Positions 38,147 to 39,056 of a DNA stretch of 39,056 nt are shown here, in pieces. Every line of letters starts with the position of its first letter. Position 1 is the stretch's first letter. The DNA comes from Coriobacteriaceae bacterium (GTDB lineage Bacteria; Actinomycetota; Coriobacteriia; Coriobacteriales; UMGS124). Location of the stretch: NCBI GenBank assembly GCA_019421015.1, contig JAHZGC010000021.1, positions 1-39,056 on the forward strand, given 5' to 3'. A program made the translations under genes and the position numbers. The notes under the pieces were generated by a model. That model made no database searches. It had not been told where the DNA came from and saw only the letters and a list, made by a program, of their open reading frames with translations.

Positions 38147-39056
38147 CTACGAGCTACTCGCCATATACGAGCGCTTGAGGGCGTTCGCCTCAAGGACGCG
38201 GGTGCAGCCGTTCACTACGTTCTCGAGCGCGGTGGGCGACACGTTCACGGGTACGCCCGTCTCCTCACGCAACCTCTGGTCGAGACCGCGCAGCAATCCG
38301 CCCCCGCCCGAAAGCAGGATGCCGTAGTACATCAAGTCGCTCGCAAGGTCGGGAGGGGTCATATCAAGGGCGTCGCGCACCGCCTTCACCACCTCGCTGA
38401 TAGGCCGTTGCAACGCCCGACGCACCTCCTCCGATTCTATACGCACCGTCTTGGGCATGCCGGTCACAACGTCGCGACCGTTGACCTCCACGTCGAGCTC
38501 CTCGAGCAGGGGCGCGGCCGAGCCGACCTTTATCTTGATGATCTCAGCGGTTCGCTCGCCGATACTCAGGCCATATGCCTCTTTGACGTGGTCAAGGATG
38601 GCCTGGTCGAACTCGTTGCCCGCCGTACGCACGGACCGCGAAACGACGATGCCGCCCATCGAGATGACCGCCACCTCGGCAGACCCTCCCCCGATATCGA
38701 CCACCATCGACCCCGTAGGCTCCTCGACGGGCAGGTCGGCCCCGATGGCGGCCGCCATGGGCTCCTCTATGAGGAATGCCTGGCGGGCGCCGGCTTGAAC
38801 AGCCGCCTCGAAGACGGCGCGCTTCTCCACCGATGTCACGCCGCTAGGAACTCCCACGACGACGCGAGGTCGAGGAGACCACGGGTAACGCCGCTCGCCC
38901 TGAGCTTTGTTTATGAAGTACCGCAGCATTGCCTCGGCCACGTCGAAATCGGCGATTACGCCGTCTTTGAGGGGCCGCACCGCCGTGATGTTGTCGGGAG
39001 TCCGGCCAAGCATGCGTTTGGCCTCGGCACCGACGGCCAACACGCGTCTCTCGTCG
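38147..39056 (-). CDS. mreB: Rod-shape-determining protein MreB (5' end outside the window)
   Basis: An actin-like ATPase forming membrane-associated filaments that guide side-wall synthesis. About 302 C-terminal residues are visible; roughly 40 N-terminal residues, including the phosphate-1 loop and membrane-binding end, lie beyond 39056. Present are the GRTPDNITAVRPLKDGVIADFDVAE segment, the phosphate-2 loop DIGGGSAEVAVIS, EEPMAAAIGADLP and the adenosine loop LLSGGGGLLRGLD. The reading frame continues to the window edge without a stop. Head of mreB-mreC-mreD-mrdA-rodA in this window; the promoter is not visible. Confidence 0.96.
   Translation of the reverse strand, partial: DERRVLAVGAEAKRMLGRTPDNITAVRPLKDGVIADFDVAEAMLRYFINKAQGERRYPWSPRPRVVVGVPSGVTSVEKRAVFEAAVQAGARQAFLIEEPMAAAIGADLPVEEPTGSMVVDIGGGSAEVAVISMGGIVVSRSVRTAGNEFDQAILDHVKEAYGLSIGERTAEIIKIKVGSAAPLLEELDVEVNGRDVVTGMPKTVRIESEEVRRALQRPISEVVKAVRDALDMTPPDLASDLMYYGILLSGGGGLLRGLDQRLREETGVPVNVSPTALENVVNGCTRVLEANALKRSYMASSS

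Noticed and set aside
1..39056. CRISPR array, prophage, transposon, toxin-antitoxin or defence island
   Set aside because: No direct-repeat arrays, integrase-flanked cargo, transposase or toxin-like ORFs were seen; base composition is uniform apart from short intergenic stretches.

Overview
The window is a dense, GC-rich bacterial housekeeping segment with about 37 protein genes, one partial tRNA and no phage, transposon, CRISPR or defence genes. The protein set and gene order (rpsP-khpA-rimM-trmD, rplU-rpmA-obgE-proB-proA-nadD-yqeK-rsfS, mreB-mreC-mreD-mrdA-rodA, paired radical-SAM genes, pyruvate phosphate dikinase next to its regulator) and the GC bias suggest an Actinomycetota genome, most likely a Coriobacteriia member of the Collinsella/Olsenella type. 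That placement is inference, because no 16S gene is present. Translation starts are often not ATG: about ten genes start with GTG or TTG, and for most of these a strong Shine-Dalgarno sequence decides the start.

Layout. 1-890: the 3' half of tRNA-Gln on the minus strand with a near-consensus promoter, then engB on the plus strand. 919-2359: rnhA (minus) and an orphan AraC-type regulator (plus), divergent. 2422-7791: tightly coupled minus-strand operon yraN-comM-dprA-trmFO-xerC (DNA processing, tRNA methylation, chromosome resolution). 7792-9635: a breakpoint-like region with a 95-nt inverted repeat, terminators and a zinc-ribbon/FIVAR-like membrane protein. 9636-10828: rplS and rnhB on the plus strand, separated by an intrinsic terminator. 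10928-20652: minus-strand series rpsP-khpA-rimM-trmD, lepB-glyQ-glyS, ppsR, ppdK. 20812-22104: dinB on the plus strand. 22122-28537: minus-strand operon rplU-rpmA-obgE-proB-proA-nadD-yqeK-rsfS. 28725-39056: minus-strand cell-shape operon mreB-mreC-mreD-mrdA-rodA, then a DUF697 protein, two radical-SAM-linked genes and an RNase E/G-like gene.

Most genes serve translation, ribosome assembly, DNA maintenance or cell-wall elongation. The most notable points are: an RNase E/G-family protein in the usual rng position that appears to have lost both catalytic aspartates; a structured, unassigned intergenic element at 8062-8156; attenuator-like terminators inside ribosomal operons (rplS/rnhB and rpmA/obgE); a 14-bp hairpin between glyS and ppsR whose wobble pairs fit only the minus-strand RNA; an elongation PBP2 with a second N-terminal membrane segment; and displacement of rplS-rnhB to the opposite strand from the rest of its usual gene cluster.
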